Origin: Ignavibacteriales bacterium
GTDB taxonomy: Bacteria; Bacteroidota; Ignavibacteria; Ignavibacteriales; Ignavibacteriaceae
Reading direction: 5' to 3'
DNA: 7,343 nucleotides
NCBI GenBank assembly: GCA_020061995.1
Contig: JAGUXE010000272.1
Span: forward strand, 1-7,343
Shown here in pieces: positions 6,222 to 7,343 of the stretch. The position numbers and the translations under genes were made by a program. The notes under the pieces were generated by a model. That model saw only the letters and a list, made by a program, of their open reading frames with translations, was not told the origin of the DNA and did not search any database. Each line of letters starts with the position of its first letter. Position 1 is the stretch's first letter.

Positions 6222-7326
6222 TCAATGAAATACCTTTTAATACTTCAACTATTTTTTCAGCTGAATTTCCATCACCATATGGGTTTTGAATTGTTTTTAC
6301 ATAACTTCGGAATTCCTCATCAAAAACTGCTTTTTTGATAGCTTCCAATATACTTTCTTTTACATTAGGTACATCAATCACATTACCGGCTCTCTCCCTC
6401 CCCTGTTGCCTAGTCCCTATATTGATAGTAGGTATCTTTAAAGTAGGTGTTTCATGTATTCCTGAACTTGAGTTGCCGATTAATGCGTCTACATTTCGAT
6501 AAAGATTTACAAAAACATTTGTCGGTAGACTTGGAAACCACTTTACACCGTTTGCTTTTATATACGCAATAATTTTGGAGTGTCCTGCATCATTATTCGG
6601 TAACAGAAAGACACATTGTACACCTGATTCTTTGATTGCCTCAATAGTTTCTTTAATTTGGGCAAATGAATCCATCCATTCAGTGGTTACAGGATGTTGA
6701 ATCATGAGTAAAGTTGGTCTTGAAAAATCTATATCTAACTCTTTTTCAATTGCTTCTTTATTTAGATACGGGGTATTTATCAAAACATCTATTGAGGGAC
6801 ATCCAACAACAAATATTGACTCAGGTTTTTCACCCATCCTTATTAATCTTTGTTTTGATAATTCTGTCGCTGGAAAATGTAAGTGTGCAAATTTACTCAT
6901 TGCATGTCTGATACTTTCATCAATACTACCAGTAACTTCTCCTCCCTGTATATGGGCAACAGGGATATTCATATGAGCCGCTGCCACAGTTACGGCAAAA
7001 TTCGCTCCAATATCAAACCCTGATAAGACCAAATCCGGTTTTGCTTTTTCCAATTGGTTAACCAACCCCATCATCACTCTGCTCATTGCGCGCATCATTT
7101 CAGCTCCGGAATCCTCTCCGCCTTCAATAAACATCGGGATTTGAGCATTAATTTTAAATCCATCATTAGTAATATAATTAACATCTTTCCCGTGAGTTTC
7201 TAACAAACAGATTCCTGTGACAACAAGATAAATTTCGAAGAATGGATCTTGACTTAGTTTTTCTAAAATTGGTTTATACCTGCTGTAATCAGCTCTTCTT
7301 TCTACAACTATAAAAATTTTTCGCAT
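6190..7326 (-). CDS. neuC: NDP-N-acetylhexosamine 2-epimerase, hydrolysing (NeuC/LegG family)
   Basis: This 378-residue protein has the usual length and two-Rossmann-lobe (GT-B-like) layout of hydrolysing UDP/GDP-HexNAc 2-epimerases. These cytoplasmic enzymes release the nucleotide while inverting C2, giving the free ManNAc-type sugar that NeuB/LegI condenses with PEP. Visible motifs are R-A-D-Y-S at 11-15, A-H-I-Q-G-G-E at 124-130 followed by T-G-S-I-D-E-S-I-R-H to 141, a Q-H-P at 210-212, and the nucleotide-binding loop G-N-S-S-S-G at 284-289 leading to G-T-R-Q-Q-G-R-E-R at 304-312. The N-terminal E-R-R-A-D-Y-S resembles the form in animal GNE more than the T-G-S/T-R-A-D-Y-G of many bacterial NeuC proteins. 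It opens the overlapping block, and its 3' end overlaps the next gene. With a PtmE-type GDP-sugar enzyme in the same operon, the substrate may be a GDP-sugar (LegG) rather than UDP-GlcNAc. The family is certain; the substrate is inferred. Confidence 0.93.
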   Translation of the reverse strand: MRKIFIVVERRADYSRYKPILEKLSQDPFFEIYLVVTGICLLETHGKDVNYITNDGFKINAQIPMFIEGGEDSGAEMMRAMSRVMMGLVNQLEKAKPDLVLSGFDIGANFAVTVAAAHMNIPVAHIQGGEVTGSIDESIRHAMSKFAHLHFPATELSKQRLIRMGEKPESIFVVGCPSIDVLINTPYLNKEAIEKELDIDFSRPTLLMIQHPVTTEWMDSFAQIKETIEAIKESGVQCVFLLPNNDAGHSKIIAYIKANGVKWFPSLPTNVFVNLYRNVDALIGNSSSGIHETPTLKIPTINIGTRQQGRERAGNVIDVPNVKESILEAIKKAVFDEEFRSYVKTIQNPYGDGNSAEKIVEVLKGISLNGIVQKIFHD

Positions 7327-7343
7327 TATAATTCTATATCATC
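7326..7343 (-). CDS. Possible 3' end of an upstream gene (NeuB/LegI-type synthase suspected), partial
   Basis: Reading the minus strand from the window edge, one frame is open to a TAA whose last A is the first base of the next gene's ATG (a TAATG junction). The five codons visible read D-D-I-E-L. One-base stop/start overlaps are typical of genes translated in series, and the rest of this block is built the same way. A sialic or legionaminic acid synthase (NeuB/LegI) commonly sits just before NeuC/LegG, and NeuB proteins can end in a short acidic D-I-E-like tail after their SAF domain, which fits weakly. The other two frames hit stops within the same 18 bases, so this is only a suggestion. 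The identity rests on context, not on visible domains. Confidence 0.3.
   Translation of the reverse strand, partial: DDIEL

Noticed and set aside
7326..7331. TATAAT-like string before neuC considered as a promoter -10 box
   Set aside because: It abuts the ATG itself, leaving no room for a transcript leader, and is better explained as a stop/start junction.

Overview
The window is an AT-rich stretch of bacterial DNA, roughly one third G+C by eye. It is packed with eight genes, all transcribed from the minus strand, so the operon reads from right to left. The content (nonulosonate biosynthesis followed by two methyltransferase-like genes) points to a surface-glycan locus: LPS O-antigen, capsule or flagellin glycan of a Gram-negative-type bacterium. 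I cannot assign a genus. Shine-Dalgarno-like sites are present but mostly weak.

Region 1 (7343 to 1800) is a six-gene block with every adjacent pair overlapping. In order of transcription it holds: a hydrolysing NDP-HexNAc 2-epimerase (NeuC/LegG family), an extended-SDR NDP-sugar epimerase or reductase, a CBS-domain plus sugar-phosphate nucleotidyltransferase fusion (PtmE type), an acylneuraminate/legionaminate cytidylyltransferase (NeuA/LegF/PtmB family), a Gfo/Idh/MocA oxidoreductase that starts on TTG, and a classical SDR of the PtmA type. The last 18 bases of the window can be read as the tail of an upstream gene whose TAA overlaps the first ATG. A NeuB/LegI synthase is the obvious candidate.

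Together these genes match the GDP-sugar route to a legionaminic-acid-like nonulosonate. PtmE makes the GDP-amino sugar, NeuC/LegG removes the nucleotide while epimerising C2, a synthase (outside the window) condenses the product with phosphoenolpyruvate, and the cytidylyltransferase activates it as the CMP-sugar. The dehydratase, aminotransferase and acetyltransferase needed for legionaminate proper (LegB, LegC, LegH) are not in this window, so the exact sugar is not settled. The embedded epimerase and the Gfo/Idh plus SDR pair suggest a variant or further-modified sugar.

Region 2 (1790 to 60) holds two more loosely spaced, more AT-rich genes: a zinc-ribbon class I SAM methyltransferase and a FkbM-like methyltransferase-fold protein. 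They probably decorate the glycan. A weak promoter-like sequence lies in the 69-base gap between them. The final 59 bases hold no gene and no convincing terminator. I found no RNA gene, CRISPR array, transposon or attachment site.
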